Below are positions 7,368-15,607 of a stretch of 33,989 nt of DNA, in pieces; positions within the stretch are counted from its first letter, which is position 1; the number at the start of each line of letters is the position of its first letter. The stretch is taken from contig JAFQEZ010000022.1 in assembly GCA_017398805.1 (NCBI GenBank), positions 1 through 33,989 on the forward strand, written 5' to 3'. This DNA comes from Bacteroidaceae bacterium (lineage in GTDB: Bacteria > Bacteroidota > Bacteroidia > Bacteroidales > Bacteroidaceae). The notes beneath the pieces were generated by a model. The model saw only the letters and a program-made list of their open reading frames with translations, was not told where the DNA came from and ran no database searches. The translations under genes and the position numbers were made by a program.

Positions 7368-7981
7368 AAAAGATTCTCATTATACCGTTGTTACTCCTAT
7401 CTTGTGCATTTGTGCGTGCACAGGATATGCGTTCTCTCTTCATGAGCGCGCCGGAAAGTGTGCTTCCCTTGCTTACGGAAAACTCAAGGGCTGATTGCAT
7501 AGATTATATCGATGCCGGCATGGAGGCTGTTGTCACGAACAGCCTTGACGGGAAAACAGTTGTAAAGGCATTGACCGATGATTATGCCGACATCGGAATG
7601 ACCGCTTCCTCGTCACTGCAGATGAAGTTGCTGCCTTTACAGGACGGCGGTAGAATCATATGTGTGGTCAAGAGTGTAAAGGCTGAAGCCGAAAACAGTC
7701 ATGTGGCATTCTATGACCTTGATTGGAAGCCTGTTGTTGGCAAGAAACTTCTTGAAATGCCTGCCATCGCTGATTTCTTTGTCTCGGCTGACAGTGCCGC
7801 TAAATATATCGACAAATGTGACATGTATCTTGTAAAGTGCTCGTTGTCCGACGGTGACCTGACACTGACGGCTGAATATACGATGCCGTCTTACATGAAT
7901 ATCGAAGATGCGATGCTTGTGACTCCGCAGTTGAGGAAAGTGATTTTTCTTTGGGACGGACGCCGCTTTGTCAGAAAGTGA
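7364..7981 (+). CDS. DUF3256 family exported protein
   Basis: A 205-residue protein of unknown function. Residues 1-19 are a signal peptide (MKKILIIPLLLLSCAFVRAQ; cleavage probably after VRA; the LLSC could alternatively be read as a weak lipobox). The mature part matches my recollection of DUF3256, a family restricted to Bacteroidetes, in segments such as the DCIDYIDAGMEAVVTN region and KALTDDYADI. It starts 4 nt inside the upstream transporter gene (ATGA) and ends tail to tail with capA, overlapping it by 11 nt. No catalytic motif is evident; it is probably periplasmic or outer-membrane associated. Confidence 0.75.
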   Translation: MKKILIIPLLLLSCAFVRAQDMRSLFMSAPESVLPLLTENSRADCIDYIDAGMEAVVTNSLDGKTVVKALTDDYADIGMTASSSLQMKLLPLQDGGRIICVVKSVKAEAENSHVAFYDLDWKPVVGKKLLEMPAIADFFVSADSAAKYIDKCDMYLVKCSLSDGDLTLTAEYTMPSYMNIEDAMLVTPQLRKVIFLWDGRRFVRK

Positions 7982-9110
7982 GCTTGACGGAGTCACCGCG
8001 AATCTCTTTGACATGCCCTTTATTGTGTTTCTCCATCAGTTTGCGGCTGTCGTCCAGGAATAGCTCAAGTTTGTTTTTGGCGTTGCTGTTACCTGTTATC
8101 TCCGTTGTTGCTGCAGGGTAAATGGTGAAATCTCTTCTGCCGTTGCTCATCTTGGGGGCAATCCATGTGAACATATATCTGAGAGCCGATACATATGTGT
8201 GGTTGAGATACTTGGTGAGTTTCATCTTTATCATCACTCCGCCGTCGGTCTTGCGCAATGACATGTTGGAGAGTATGTTGCCGGTAGAATAGACTACGGT
8301 GTTATATTTACATCTCTTTTCATTGTAACGCATCTCTATGGGTTGTATCACATGCGGATGATTTCCTATGACATGGTCAACACCTTGAGCAAGCAGCCAG
8401 TCGGCCATCTCCTTTACTCTTGCAGGAGGAAGACTTACATATTCGTCTCCCCAATGCATACATGCGATTATTACATCAGGGTTCAGGCTTTTAGCCTTCA
8501 GTATATCTTTTGCCATCACTTCCTTGTCAATAAGGTTGACGACAATGGGGGAGGGTATTTCTCTGCCGTTTGTGCCGTAGGTGTAGTTGAGCAGTGCAAT
8601 GCGGACACCTCTTTTTTCAAGTATAAGAGGATATCGTTCTTCCCTCTCCTTGCTGTTGCGGTATACACCGCAGTATTCCACGCCCAAGGAATCCATCATC
8701 TCTATGGTATGGAGTATTGTCGGTTTACCTTTGTCAAGGCAATGGTTGTTTGCAAGCAACAGTACGTCAAATCCCGCGCCTGTGGCAGCGTAAAGGAAAC
8801 TGTCGGGAGCGCAGAATGAAGGGTATCCGCTGAATCCGCTTTTGCCGATAGGTGTCTCGAGGTTTCCTATGGCAATGTCTGCAGCTCCGATATCTTTCTT
8901 TATGTAGCGGTAATTGTCCGAGAAACTGTAGGTCCCATTTGCAGTCCTTGCCTCTTTCAGTTGGGTTTCGTGCTGCATGATGTCACCGGCAAACAGCAGA
9001 TTGATATTGTAGGCATTGTCACGGACGGGTACAGGAATATATTGCGCAATGGCTATGTTTGCCGTTGCACAATATATTATAAGTGTGGCAAGTGCTCTTT
9101 TTAAACTCAT
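7971..9110 (-). CDS. CapA family metallophosphatase-like protein
   Basis: A 379-residue exported protein with a signal peptide at 1-22 (cleavage after AIA or AQ). It has the PGA_cap (CapA) fold related to calcineurin-like phosphatases: AGDIM at 41-45, GNLETP at 82-87, ANNH at 120-123, HWGDEY at 219-224 and GNHPHV at 249-254, which together supply the metal-binding Asp, Glu, Asn and His residues. Family members are linked to poly-gamma-glutamate capsule synthesis in Bacillus, but no capB/capC neighbours exist here, so the real substrate is open. Its start overlaps the folD stop by 4 nt (ATGA on the minus strand), implying co-translation with folD. Confidence 0.87.
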   Translation of the reverse strand: MSLKRALATLIIYCATANIAIAQYIPVPVRDNAYNINLLFAGDIMQHETQLKEARTANGTYSFSDNYRYIKKDIGAADIAIGNLETPIGKSGFSGYPSFCAPDSFLYAATGAGFDVLLLANNHCLDKGKPTILHTIEMMDSLGVEYCGVYRNSKEREERYPLILEKRGVRIALLNYTYGTNGREIPSPIVVNLIDKEVMAKDILKAKSLNPDVIIACMHWGDEYVSLPPARVKEMADWLLAQGVDHVIGNHPHVIQPIEMRYNEKRCKYNTVVYSTGNILSNMSLRKTDGGVMIKMKLTKYLNHTYVSALRYMFTWIAPKMSNGRRDFTIYPAATTEITGNSNAKNKLELFLDDSRKLMEKHNKGHVKEIRGDSVKLTF

Positions 9111-9988
9111 TTATATATTTCACGCTTGCCTGCAAGTAGCGTGTTTTTCATAAGTGATACGATTGTCATTGGTCCTACACCGCCCGGAACGGGGGTTATG
9201 AAGGAGCACTTTGGAGCAACATTTTCGTAATCGACATCACCGCAGAGCCTGAATCCGGATTTGCGTGTAGCATCCGGTACACGTGTTGTGCCAACATCAA
9301 TGACAACTGCACCCTCTTTTACCATGTCGGCTTTGACGAAGTGAGGCTGGCCCAGTGCCGCAATGATGATGTCGGCACGGCGACACTCTTCGGCGATGTT
9401 CTCGGTGTGGCTGTGGCATACGGTTACAGTCGCGTCACCTGGAATTTGCTTCTGCATCATGAGGTTTGCCATTGGCTTTCCTACGATGTTGCTTCGGCCG
9501 AGTACCACGCATTTCTTTCCTTTAGTGTCGATGTTGTAGCGTGCAAGAAGTTCCATTATGCCGTTGGGCGTTGCCGAGAGGAAACATGGCAGGCCAATGG
9601 CTAGGCGTCCTGCATTGACAGGGTGGAAGCCGTCAACATCCTTGCGGTAATCGATGGCTTCGGTGACCTTCTGCTCGTCGATGTGCTTCGGGAGCGGCAA
9701 CTGTACAATGAATCCGTCTACGTCGGTGTCTTTGTTCAGCTCGTCAACCTTCTTCAATAGTTCTTCTTCTGTCACATCTGCCTCATAGCGTATGAGGGTG
9801 GATGTGAAACCACACTCTTCGCAGGCTTTGACCTTGTTTGCAACATAGGTTTCACTGCCTCCGTCGTGTCCCACGAGTATGGCTGCCAGATGGGGACGTT
9901 TCCCACCGTTCGCAATAATGCTCTCAACCTCTGCTGCAATCTCCTTCTTGATGGTTGCAGCAACAGCTTTTCCGTCAATGATCTGCAT
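9107..9988 (-). CDS. folD: Bifunctional methylenetetrahydrofolate dehydrogenase / methenyltetrahydrofolate cyclohydrolase
   Basis: FolD interconverts 5,10-methylene-, 5,10-methenyl- and 10-formyl-tetrahydrofolate with NADP(H), feeding purine and formyl-Met-tRNA synthesis. The 293 residues carry every family hallmark: YVANKVKAC at 48-56 with catalytic Y48 and K52, QLPLP at 96-100, DVDGFHP at 117-123, the dinucleotide-binding GRSNIVGKP at 164-172, and PGGVGPMT at 268-275. It lies between ffh (180 nt upstream, with a repeat-rich gap) and capA (4-nt overlap). Confidence 0.97.
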   Translation of the reverse strand: MQIIDGKAVAATIKKEIAAEVESIIANGGKRPHLAAILVGHDGGSETYVANKVKACEECGFTSTLIRYEADVTEEELLKKVDELNKDTDVDGFIVQLPLPKHIDEQKVTEAIDYRKDVDGFHPVNAGRLAIGLPCFLSATPNGIMELLARYNIDTKGKKCVVLGRSNIVGKPMANLMMQKQIPGDATVTVCHSHTENIAEECRRADIIIAALGQPHFVKADMVKEGAVVIDVGTTRVPDATRKSGFRLCGDVDYENVAPKCSFITPVPGGVGPMTIVSLMKNTLLAGKREIYK

Positions 9989-10016
9989 AGTGTATGGCTT
10001 TTTAAAGGTTAAATGT

Positions 10017-10037
10017 GAAAACTGAAAACTGAAATCT
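10017..10037 (+). repeat. Short heptad repeat, three GAAAACT-type units
   Basis: Two exact copies of GAAAACT (10017-10023, 10024-10030) and one variant GAAATCT (10031-10037) lie just upstream of the folD start. The units are nearly complementary to the larger heptad array at 10099-10164, so the two blocks can pair as an imperfect long hairpin. Confidence 0.7.
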
Positions 10038-10098
10038 GGTGGTTGTGGTTTTATCTCTTTAATCCCACGGTTTTTCGCTTTAACCTTTATGATTTCAC

Positions 10099-10164
10099 TT
10101 TTCCGCTTTCCGTTTTCCGCTTTCCGCTTTCCGTTTTCCGTTTTCCGTTTTCCGCTTTCCGCTT
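10099..10164 (+). repeat. Tandem 7-bp repeat array, YTTTCCG x9.4
   Basis: Nine consecutive units of TTTTCCG or CTTTCCG run without interruption from 10099 to 10161, followed by a partial CTT. The array lies 4 nt beyond the ffh stop codon, in the ffh-folD gap. The units differ only in the first base (T or C). Because 7 is not a multiple of 3 and no gene covers it, it is non-coding. Confidence 0.9.
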
Positions 10165-10168
10165 AATG

Positions 10169-11488
10169 TTATCTTCTCATTCCAGGCATGCCCGGCATCT
10201 TGCCCGATGCAACACCCTTTATGGTCTTGCGTATCTGCTCGAACTGTTTCAAGAGCCTGTTTACATCCTGCATTGTGCAGCCGCTACCGCGTGCAATGCG
10301 TTCTTTGCGTGAGTTGTTCAGGATGTCGGGGTTTGCACGCTCCTTTGGAGTCATAGACTGTATAATAGCCTCCACGCTCTTGAATGCGTTGTCATCAATG
10401 TCGATATCTTTGACTGCCTTGCCCATTCCTGGAATCATGCCCAACAGATCCTTGATGTTACCCATCTTCTTTATCTGCTGTATCTGTGCAAGGAAGTCGT
10501 TGAAGTCGAACTGGTTACGTGCGAGTTTGCGCTGGAGCTTCTTTGCCTGCTCCTCATCGAACTGCTCCTGTGCGCGCTCGACAAGTGAGACAACGTCACC
10601 CATGCCAAGGATACGGTCGGCCATACGGCTGGGGTGGAACTGGTCAATGGCTTCCATTTTTTCGCCTGTACCGATGAATTTGATGGGCTTTGTCACCACA
10701 GTGCGGATTGAAAGTGCAGCACCGCCTCGTGTGTCACCGTCGAGCTTTGTAAGGATTACACCGGTGAAGTCAAGTCTGTCGTTGAACTCCTTTGCTGTGT
10801 TTACGGCATCCTGACCGGTCATCGAGTCGACCACGAATAGGGTCTCAGTGGGGTTTACAGCCTCCTTGATGGCTGCAATCTCCTGCATCATCGCCTCGTC
10901 AACGGCCAAACGGCCGGCGGTATCGATGATTACCAGGTTATAACCTTTGGCCTTTGCCTCCTTGATGGCATTGAGCGCAATCTGTACGGGATTCTTGCTC
11001 TCCGGCTCGCTGTATACGGGTATACCGATGCTCTCGCCAAGGACTTTCAACTGGTCGATTGCGGCAGGACGGTAGACGTCGCACGCAACAAGCAAAGGAT
11101 TGCGGTTCTTTTTCTTCTTGAGGTAGTTGGCGAGTTTTGATGAGAATGTTGTCTTACCGCTACCCTGAAGACCTGACATGAGAATCACTGCCGGATGTCC
11201 CTCGTAGTTTATCTCGGCTGCTTCGCCTCCCATTAGGGCCGTTAACTCGTCATGGACAATCTTTACCATCAACTGACTCGGATGGATTGATGTCAATACA
11301 TTCTGGCCGATAGCCTTGTTCTTTACGGTGTCGGTGAACGTCTTTGCAACCTTGTAGTTCACGTCGGCATCGAGGAGTGCCTTGCGCACGTCCTTCAGTG
11401 TCTCGGCAACATTGACCTCGGTAATTCTTCCCTCTCCCTTAAGTATTTTGAATGAGCGTTCTAACCGCTCGCTTAAGTTTTCAAACAT
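10169..11488 (-). CDS. ffh: Signal recognition particle protein Ffh
   Basis: Ffh is the GTPase subunit of the signal recognition particle; it binds 4.5S RNA and signal sequences and docks with FtsY to bring ribosomes to SecYEG. It is 439 residues. The N domain is 1-90. The G domain contains P-loop GLQGSGKTT at 106-114, DTAGR at 189-193 and TKLDGDTRGG at 247-256. The methionine-rich M domain covers about 300-439 and ends MPGMPGMRR. The start at 11488 gives the standard MFENLSERLE. It follows the DUF4831 gene by 31 nt. The SRP RNA gene is not in this window. Confidence 0.98.
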   Translation of the reverse strand: MFENLSERLERSFKILKGEGRITEVNVAETLKDVRKALLDADVNYKVAKTFTDTVKNKAIGQNVLTSIHPSQLMVKIVHDELTALMGGEAAEINYEGHPAVILMSGLQGSGKTTFSSKLANYLKKKKNRNPLLVACDVYRPAAIDQLKVLGESIGIPVYSEPESKNPVQIALNAIKEAKAKGYNLVIIDTAGRLAVDEAMMQEIAAIKEAVNPTETLFVVDSMTGQDAVNTAKEFNDRLDFTGVILTKLDGDTRGGAALSIRTVVTKPIKFIGTGEKMEAIDQFHPSRMADRILGMGDVVSLVERAQEQFDEEQAKKLQRKLARNQFDFNDFLAQIQQIKKMGNIKDLLGMIPGMGKAVKDIDIDDNAFKSVEAIIQSMTPKERANPDILNNSRKERIARGSGCTMQDVNRLLKQFEQIRKTIKGVASGKMPGMPGMRR

Positions 11489-11519
11489 CTTTTGTCTTTC
11501 TTATTTATTATACCTTATT

Positions 11520-12572
11520 TTATTTCTCAATACTGATTATGGCTCCTGTCGTTGTGTCGAAAAGAACCTTTGTGTTATTGCTTTTGTTGAACAGGCTCCT
11601 TGAAAGCACTTCTGTTGTACCCAACTGTGCAACTTCCACTTCTGCTTTCAGATATTTGCGGCTACGGGTGTAAACCTCAATCTCAGCCTTTCCCGGTACA
11701 TTATAGCAGATTCCTTCCTTCTTTATTGTTTTCTTTTTGGAATCGTCCTCTGTTTTATTGACCGTCTTCAGGTCGCGGAGATTGTAATAGACCGGTTCGC
11801 CGGCAAGGTTCTCCTTGTCAAGGAATCCCAACTTGCGTGAAAAACGCAGCAATATCTCCTTGTTGATGTCGCATCCCTCTGTGACATCTATTATGATGCT
11901 CTTGCTGTAGCGGATGGTATCGGTCTCTCCCATGAAGAGTGACATCAATGCATGCTCCTGCTTGTCGAGTTCCTCGAGCATCAGTTGCATCGCCTGTCCA
12001 TCCTTGGGCATGTTGTCCGACTGTCCGCGTGTTATCGCGAGTTTGCTTTCACGGATAGTGTAAATCTCTTTTGCCACCAGCTCTGCCATTTTTGCCGATG
12101 ATGTTGCCTGCAGCATCTCTTCGGTCATATACTGGCTTGCGTCGATGCGCCCTTTGGAGTCTTTTGTAGCAATCTCCTGTGGTTCTGCGTTATGGTTTGC
12201 CCTGGTATTGATGGATTCTATAACCCCATTCTCGCAGAGCATGATGTTGCTTGCCTTGCTGTTGTTGAGCTTGATAGTGTACCTCTTGTCGGGTGAAGGT
12301 GTACCTATGGTGTTGACTGTAATGCCGTCAAGTTTCCATGTTATACCGGCCTCTTCAATCGCATTCTTAGTGCGTAGATATCTCTCGGCATAGCGGCTGA
12401 ACTCTCCGGGGGTGCGCTTGATGCATGTCGCATTCAGGGTAACCTCGATTCTGGTGTCGGGCAGGCAATATGTTACACCTTCGTTGGCGCCTGGGGTGAA
12501 CGAGTTGACCTCAATCTGGGCATTCACACTCATGGCAACCATTGTTGTCAGTAACAAAAATACTTTTTTCAT
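11520..12572 (-). CDS. DUF4831 family exported protein
   Basis: A 350-residue protein of unknown function. The chosen ATG at 12572 gives a clean signal peptide (MKKVFLLLTTMVAMSVNAQ) with cleavage after VNA; an in-frame upstream start at 12653 would add 27 residues and cover the promoter box, so it is rejected. The body matches my recollection of DUF4831, a Bacteroidetes-specific family, in its N-terminal VTYCLPDTRIEV region and its later GETDTIRYSK segment. No enzyme motif is visible. It is the first gene of the leftward unit with ffh, folD and capA. Confidence 0.75.
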   Translation of the reverse strand: MKKVFLLLTTMVAMSVNAQIEVNSFTPGANEGVTYCLPDTRIEVTLNATCIKRTPGEFSRYAERYLRTKNAIEEAGITWKLDGITVNTIGTPSPDKRYTIKLNNSKASNIMLCENGVIESINTRANHNAEPQEIATKDSKGRIDASQYMTEEMLQATSSAKMAELVAKEIYTIRESKLAITRGQSDNMPKDGQAMQLMLEELDKQEHALMSLFMGETDTIRYSKSIIIDVTEGCDINKEILLRFSRKLGFLDKENLAGEPVYYNLRDLKTVNKTEDDSKKKTIKKEGICYNVPGKAEIEVYTRSRKYLKAEVEVAQLGTTEVLSRSLFNKSNNTKVLFDTTTGAIISIEK

Positions 12573-12620
12573 AACTTCTTCTGTTGGTTTTTGATCAGGT
12601 ACAAAAACTCTAATATGTCG

Positions 12621-12654
12621 CGAAGATACGAATTTGTTTTGGATTTTGAACAAA
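12621..12654 (-). promoter_or_regulatory. Putative promoter of the DUF4831-ffh unit
   Basis: On the minus strand TATCTTCG (12621-12628) matches the TAnnTTTG -7 box with one mismatch, and TTTG (12651-12654) lies 22 nt upstream, close to the usual 19-21 spacing for the -33 box. The predicted leader before the DUF4831 ATG is about 40 nt. Confidence 0.45.
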
Positions 12655-12765
12655 TATCCTCTTTAACTTGCTATTTAGGCTGCCGATTATGCCGAGAATG
12701 GCGGCTCTGCTTTCTGTTTATCCAAAAAATCCGCGTTTGCTTGTTAATTTCTCGGAACTTTGTTT

Positions 12766-12773
12766 TATTTTTG
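12766..12773 (+). promoter_or_regulatory. Putative -7 promoter box for hpt-adk
   Basis: TATTTTTG is a full match to TAnnTTTG. A TTG at 12741-12743 lies 22 nt upstream as a possible -33 element. The transcript would begin near 12779, giving hpt a leader of about 40 nt. Confidence 0.5.
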
Positions 12774-12818
12774 TGGTGACTATCCGCTGTAAGGGCAGTC
12801 GTGAAGAATCAATACAAT

Positions 12819-13355
12819 ATGTCAAAGATACAATTACATGACAAGACTTTTGTAAAGTCGATACCTCACGAGGAGATTTGCCGTGAGATCAAGAGGGTTG
12901 CCGAGTGCATCAATAGGGATTATGCAGGAAAGCGCCCGGTGCTTTTGGGAGTTCTTAACGGCTGTTTCATGTTCGCGGCAGAATTGCTGAAGAATCTTGA
13001 GATCGAGTGCGAAATATCTTTTGTCAAGTTATCTTCCTATCAAGGTACTAACTCGACAGGTGTAGTGCGCGAGGTGCTTGGTTTGACCGAATCAATTGCC
13101 GGCCGTGATGTGATTATTATTGAGGATATCGTCGATACCGGTTATACCATGCAGAATATGCTTGAGACCCTTGGAACCCGTGAACCGGCCTCAATACAGA
13201 TTGCGTCTTTGTTCCTGAAACCGGCTCGTCTGCAGGTACCTGTAGATGTCAAGTACAGTGTATTTACTATACCCGACAGATTTATTGTGGGATTCGGTCT
13301 TGACTATGATGGCCTTGGCCGCAATCTGCCTGATATTTATGATGTTGAAGAATAA
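12819..13355 (+). CDS. hpt: Hypoxanthine phosphoribosyltransferase
   Basis: The enzyme salvages hypoxanthine (and usually guanine) with PRPP to make IMP/GMP. The protein has 178 residues from ATG 12819 (MSKIQLHDKTF); a GTG at 12801 would add six residues and is less likely. The PRPP-binding signature IIIEDIVDTGYTM lies near 101-113, preceded by the flexible loop SSYQGTNSTG. The C-terminal FIVGFGLDYDGLGRNLPDIY is typical of HPRT. It is 11 nt upstream of adk, pairing purine salvage with adenylate recycling. Confidence 0.95.
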   Translation: MSKIQLHDKTFVKSIPHEEICREIKRVAECINRDYAGKRPVLLGVLNGCFMFAAELLKNLEIECEISFVKLSSYQGTNSTGVVREVLGLTESIAGRDVIIIEDIVDTGYTMQNMLETLGTREPASIQIASLFLKPARLQVPVDVKYSVFTIPDRFIVGFGLDYDGLGRNLPDIYDVEE

Positions 13356-13366
13356 TATTTGTAAAA

Positions 13367-13939
13367 ATGCTTAATATAGTAATTTTCGGTGCACCCGGCA
13401 GTGGCAAGGGCACCCAGAGTGAAAGAATCGTTGAGAAATATGGCCTTGATCATATTTCAACAGGTGATGTTCTTCGTGCAGAGATTGCTGCCGGTACTGA
13501 ACTCGGTATGACGGCTAAAGCGCTCATTGATCATGGTCAGCTTATTCCGGACGAACTGATGATCAGTATCCTTGCTTCAAAACTTGACAAGTTGGCCGGT
13601 GGCAACGGTGTTATCTTTGATGGCTTCCCTCGTACAATAGCGCAGGCAGAGGCTTTGAAGGTAATGCTGGCTGAACGTGGTCAGGAGGTGACGGCAATGA
13701 TTGAACTTGATGTACCTGAGGATGAACTTATGGACCGCCTTATCAAACGTGGACAACTCTCGGGACGTGCCGATGACAATGAGGAGACAATAAAGAAACG
13801 TCTTGTTGTATACAATGAGCAGACCTCACCCCTCAAAGAGTGGTATAAGAACGAGGGCAAACATTGTTATATCCAAGGTTCGGGCGAGCTTGACCGTATC
13901 TTTGCAGACATTGTTGCTGCAATAGACTCAAGAAAATGA
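13367..13939 (+). CDS. adk: Adenylate kinase (short form)
   Basis: Adenylate kinase interconverts AMP + ATP and 2 ADP. The 190-residue protein has P-loop GAPGSGKGT at 8-16, the AMP-binding STGDVLRAE segment near 30-38, and GFPRT near 86-90. RLIKRGQLSGRADDNEE near 123-139 shows that the long zinc-type LID insert is missing, so this is the short variant, common in this phylum. In many bacteria adk sits between secY and map; here secY and map are adjacent and adk is about 15 kb upstream, behind two terminators, next to hpt. Confidence 0.96.
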   Translation: MLNIVIFGAPGSGKGTQSERIVEKYGLDHISTGDVLRAEIAAGTELGMTAKALIDHGQLIPDELMISILASKLDKLAGGNGVIFDGFPRTIAQAEALKVMLAERGQEVTAMIELDVPEDELMDRLIKRGQLSGRADDNEETIKKRLVVYNEQTSPLKEWYKNEGKHCYIQGSGELDRIFADIVAAIDSRK

Positions 13940-13945
13940 CTCTGT

Positions 13946-13960
13946 AGGGCTTGCGGCCCT
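13946..13960 (+). other. Small hairpin after adk
   Basis: AGGGC (13946-13950) and GCCCT (13956-13960) form a 5-bp stem with a 5-nt loop, 6 nt after the adk stop. It is not followed by a T-run; it precedes the stronger terminator hairpin at 13974. Confidence 0.4.
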
Positions 13961-13973
13961 CTATTTGGTATGG

Positions 13974-14004
13974 GTTGCCGCTATCTGGTGTAGTGGCAAC
14001 TTTT
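13974..14004 (+). terminator. Intrinsic terminator of hpt-adk
   Basis: GTTGCCGCTA (13974-13983) pairs with TAGTGGCAAC (13991-14000) over 10 bp with one G-U pair and a 7-nt loop, followed by TTTT. This ends the hpt-adk transcript 36 nt before the obg start. Confidence 0.75.
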
Positions 14005-14039
14005 CACGTTATTATATTGTTGTATAATAGAATTGTTTT

Positions 14040-15203
14040 ATGGCAGAATCCAATTTCATAGATTATGTAAAGATTGTCTGCCGCTCGGGTAGGGGCGGTC
14101 GTGGTATGGCGCATCTTCATCGTGCCAAGTATATTCCCAACGGTGGCCCTGATGGCGGTGACGGTGGAAAGGGTGGTGATATCATCCTGCGCGGCAACAG
14201 AAACTATTGGACTCTGCTGCACTTGAAATATCAGCGTCATATCTTTGCAGGCAATGGGCAGAACGGTGGCATTAACAAAAGTTCCGGTGCCGATGGCGAG
14301 AGCAAGATCGTGGATGTACCTTGTGGTACTGTGGCATATAATGCCGAGACGGGCGAATTCCTGTGCGATGTAATGGAGGACGGTCAGCTTGTGACTCTGC
14401 TCAAGGGTGGTCGCGGAGGCTTGGGTAATGTGCATTTTGCCACTCCCACACGTCAGGCTCCACGTTTTGCCCAGCCGGGCGAACCTATGCAGGAGATGAC
14501 TGTTACACTGGAACTTAAACTGCTTGCCGATGTAGGTCTGGTAGGCTTCCCTAATGCCGGAAAATCAACATTGCTCTCTTCTGTATCAGCTGCAAAGCCA
14601 AAGATTGCGAACTATCCTTTTACAACTCTTGAACCGAATCTTGGTATCGTTTCGTACCGTGACGGCAAGTCTTTCGTTATGGCGGATATCCCGGGTATTA
14701 TAGAAGGCGCAAGCCAGGGCAAGGGCCTGGGCCTTCGTTTTTTGCGTCACATCGAGCGCAACTCTCTGTTGCTCTTCATGGTGCCGGCCGATGCCGATGA
14801 TATAAAGAATGAGTACGAGGTGTTGCTCAATGAACTTGCTACCTTTAACCCCGAAATGCTGGACAAGCAGCGCGTCCTTGCAATTACCAAGTGTGACCTT
14901 ATCGACGAGGAACTGAAGGATATGTTGTCCGAGAATCTGCCCGAGGATATTCCGCATGTCTTCATCTCAGCACCCACGGGTGAGGGTATCCAGGAACTCA
15001 AGGATGTTCTTTGGACTGCACTCAACAGCGAGGAAAACCGTTTGGCAGCTGTTAAAAGAGAGGAACTTGTACATCGTAACTATGACAGGAAAATGCTTGC
15101 AGCCGACTTTGCCGACTGGGAAGCCGACTTCGATGATGAACCTATTGATGATGAGGAGGATTTGGGGTACGATGAGTTTGATTTTGATGAAGAGGAAGTT
15201 TGA
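14040..15203 (+). CDS. obgE: Obg/CgtA GTPase
   Basis: Obg is a ribosome-associated GTPase needed for 50S assembly and linked to stress control. The 387-residue protein has the glycine-rich Obg fold at 1-160 ([13 protein letters not shown] at 35-47). The GTPase domain shows G1 GFPNAGKS at 169-176, the switch II region [10 protein letters not shown] at 216-224, TKCD at 283-286 in the G4 position (commonly NKxD in the family) and SAPTGEG near 310 (G5). The C-terminal 30 or so residues are highly acidic. It is bounded by terminators on both sides, so it is probably transcribed alone; no clean promoter box was found in the 36-nt gap. Confidence 0.97.
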   Translation: MAESNFIDYVKIVCRSGRGGRGMAHLHRAKYIPNGGPDGGDGGKGGDIILRGNRNYWTLLHLKYQRHIFAGNGQNGGINKSSGADGESKIVDVPCGTVAYNAETGEFLCDVMEDGQLVTLLKGGRGGLGNVHFATPTRQAPRFAQPGEPMQEMTVTLELKLLADVGLVGFPNAGKSTLLSSVSAAKPKIANYPFTTLEPNLGIVSYRDGKSFVMADIPGIIEGASQGKGLGLRFLRHIERNSLLLFMVPADADDIKNEYEVLLNELATFNPEMLDKQRVLAITKCDLIDEELKDMLSENLPEDIPHVFISAPTGEGIQELKDVLWTALNSEENRLAAVKREELVHRNYDRKMLAADFADWEADFDDEPIDDEEDLGYDEFDFDEEEV

Positions 15204-15216
15204 TATACAGTGGTGC

Positions 15217-15265
15217 AAGAAAAGAGAATCGGACAGCAAGAATGAGCTGTCCGATTTCTTTTCTT
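15217..15265 (+). terminator. Strong terminator after obg
   Basis: AATCGGACAGC (15227-15237) pairs exactly with GCTGTCCGATT (15246-15256). Beyond a single bulged G the stem continues for nine more pairs (AAGAAAAGA with TCTTTTCTT), giving about 20 bp and an 8-nt loop. The pyrimidine-rich right arm acts as the T-tract. The symmetry means it may also work in the reverse direction. Confidence 0.85.
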
Positions 15266-15340
15266 CTAAAGAGTTCTTTTTGGTGCTTCCGGAATCATAT
15301 GCGACCATCCAAAAATAAAAATCCCAGGCTCAAAGAGTTT

Positions 15341-15367
15341 TTCTCCTTATATATATTATAAGGGGAA
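15341..15367. other. AT-rich perfect hairpin
   Basis: TTCTCCTTATA (15341-15351) pairs with TATAAGGGGAA (15357-15367): 11 pairs including one G-U, with a TATAT loop. It lies between the obg terminator and the ribosomal promoter. Function unknown; protein-binding site or structured RNA end are both possible. Confidence 0.5.
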
Positions 15368-15550
15368 TGTTGAGACTGGTTGCAGTCGTGTCCTATGAAA
15401 TGGTGTGCTCATATCCTTTTCCCCTAAAGAGTCTTTCGTTGATTTTTATTGCTTCTTATTTGTGGAATTTAATAATTAGGATTATTTAACACATAATAGT
15501 GTGCGTTTAAACGCCATTTTTCCCCTGTTTTTGCACAAAATCTCTTTTTT

Positions 15551-15563
15551 GTCACTCAGTGAC
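15551..15563. promoter_or_regulatory. 13-bp palindrome upstream of the rpsL promoter
   Basis: GTCACTCAGTGAC is a perfect inverted repeat about the central C. It lies 44 bp upstream of the -7 box, a place where an activator or repressor dimer could bind. Alternatively it is the stem of a small hairpin (GTCAC-TCA-GTGAC) between T and A runs. Confidence 0.4.
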
Positions 15564-15607
15564 GCTCAAAAAAACTTGAAACCCTTTTTTATTAGAAAAA
15601 TAATTTT

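Larger units (their letters stand above)
15266..15607. other. Non-coding upstream region of the ribosomal cluster
   Basis: No credible gene lies in these 342 bases, which are AT-rich with many stops. Contents seen: an 11-bp hairpin at 15341-15367, a palindrome at 15551-15563, three copies of AAAGAGT (15268, 15332, 15426), and a T-rich segment before the promoter box at 15608. An open frame from 15501 to 15698 crosses the promoter and has no family resemblance. Confidence 0.6.

Noticed and set aside
10099-10164. CRISPR array
   Set aside because: Units are 7 bp with no spacers; no cas genes nearby.
10043-10312. Plus-strand ORF of 89 codons rich in F, R, S, V
   Set aside because: It is a translation of the heptad repeat array and of the antisense of ffh.
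12573-12653. Longer DUF4831 N-terminus
   Set aside because: The signal peptide begins at the internal Met (12572), and the extension covers the putative promoter.
12693-12756. CCGAGA / TCTCGG inverted pair in the DUF4831-hpt gap
   Set aside because: Only 6 bp over a spacing of about 50 nt; likely chance.
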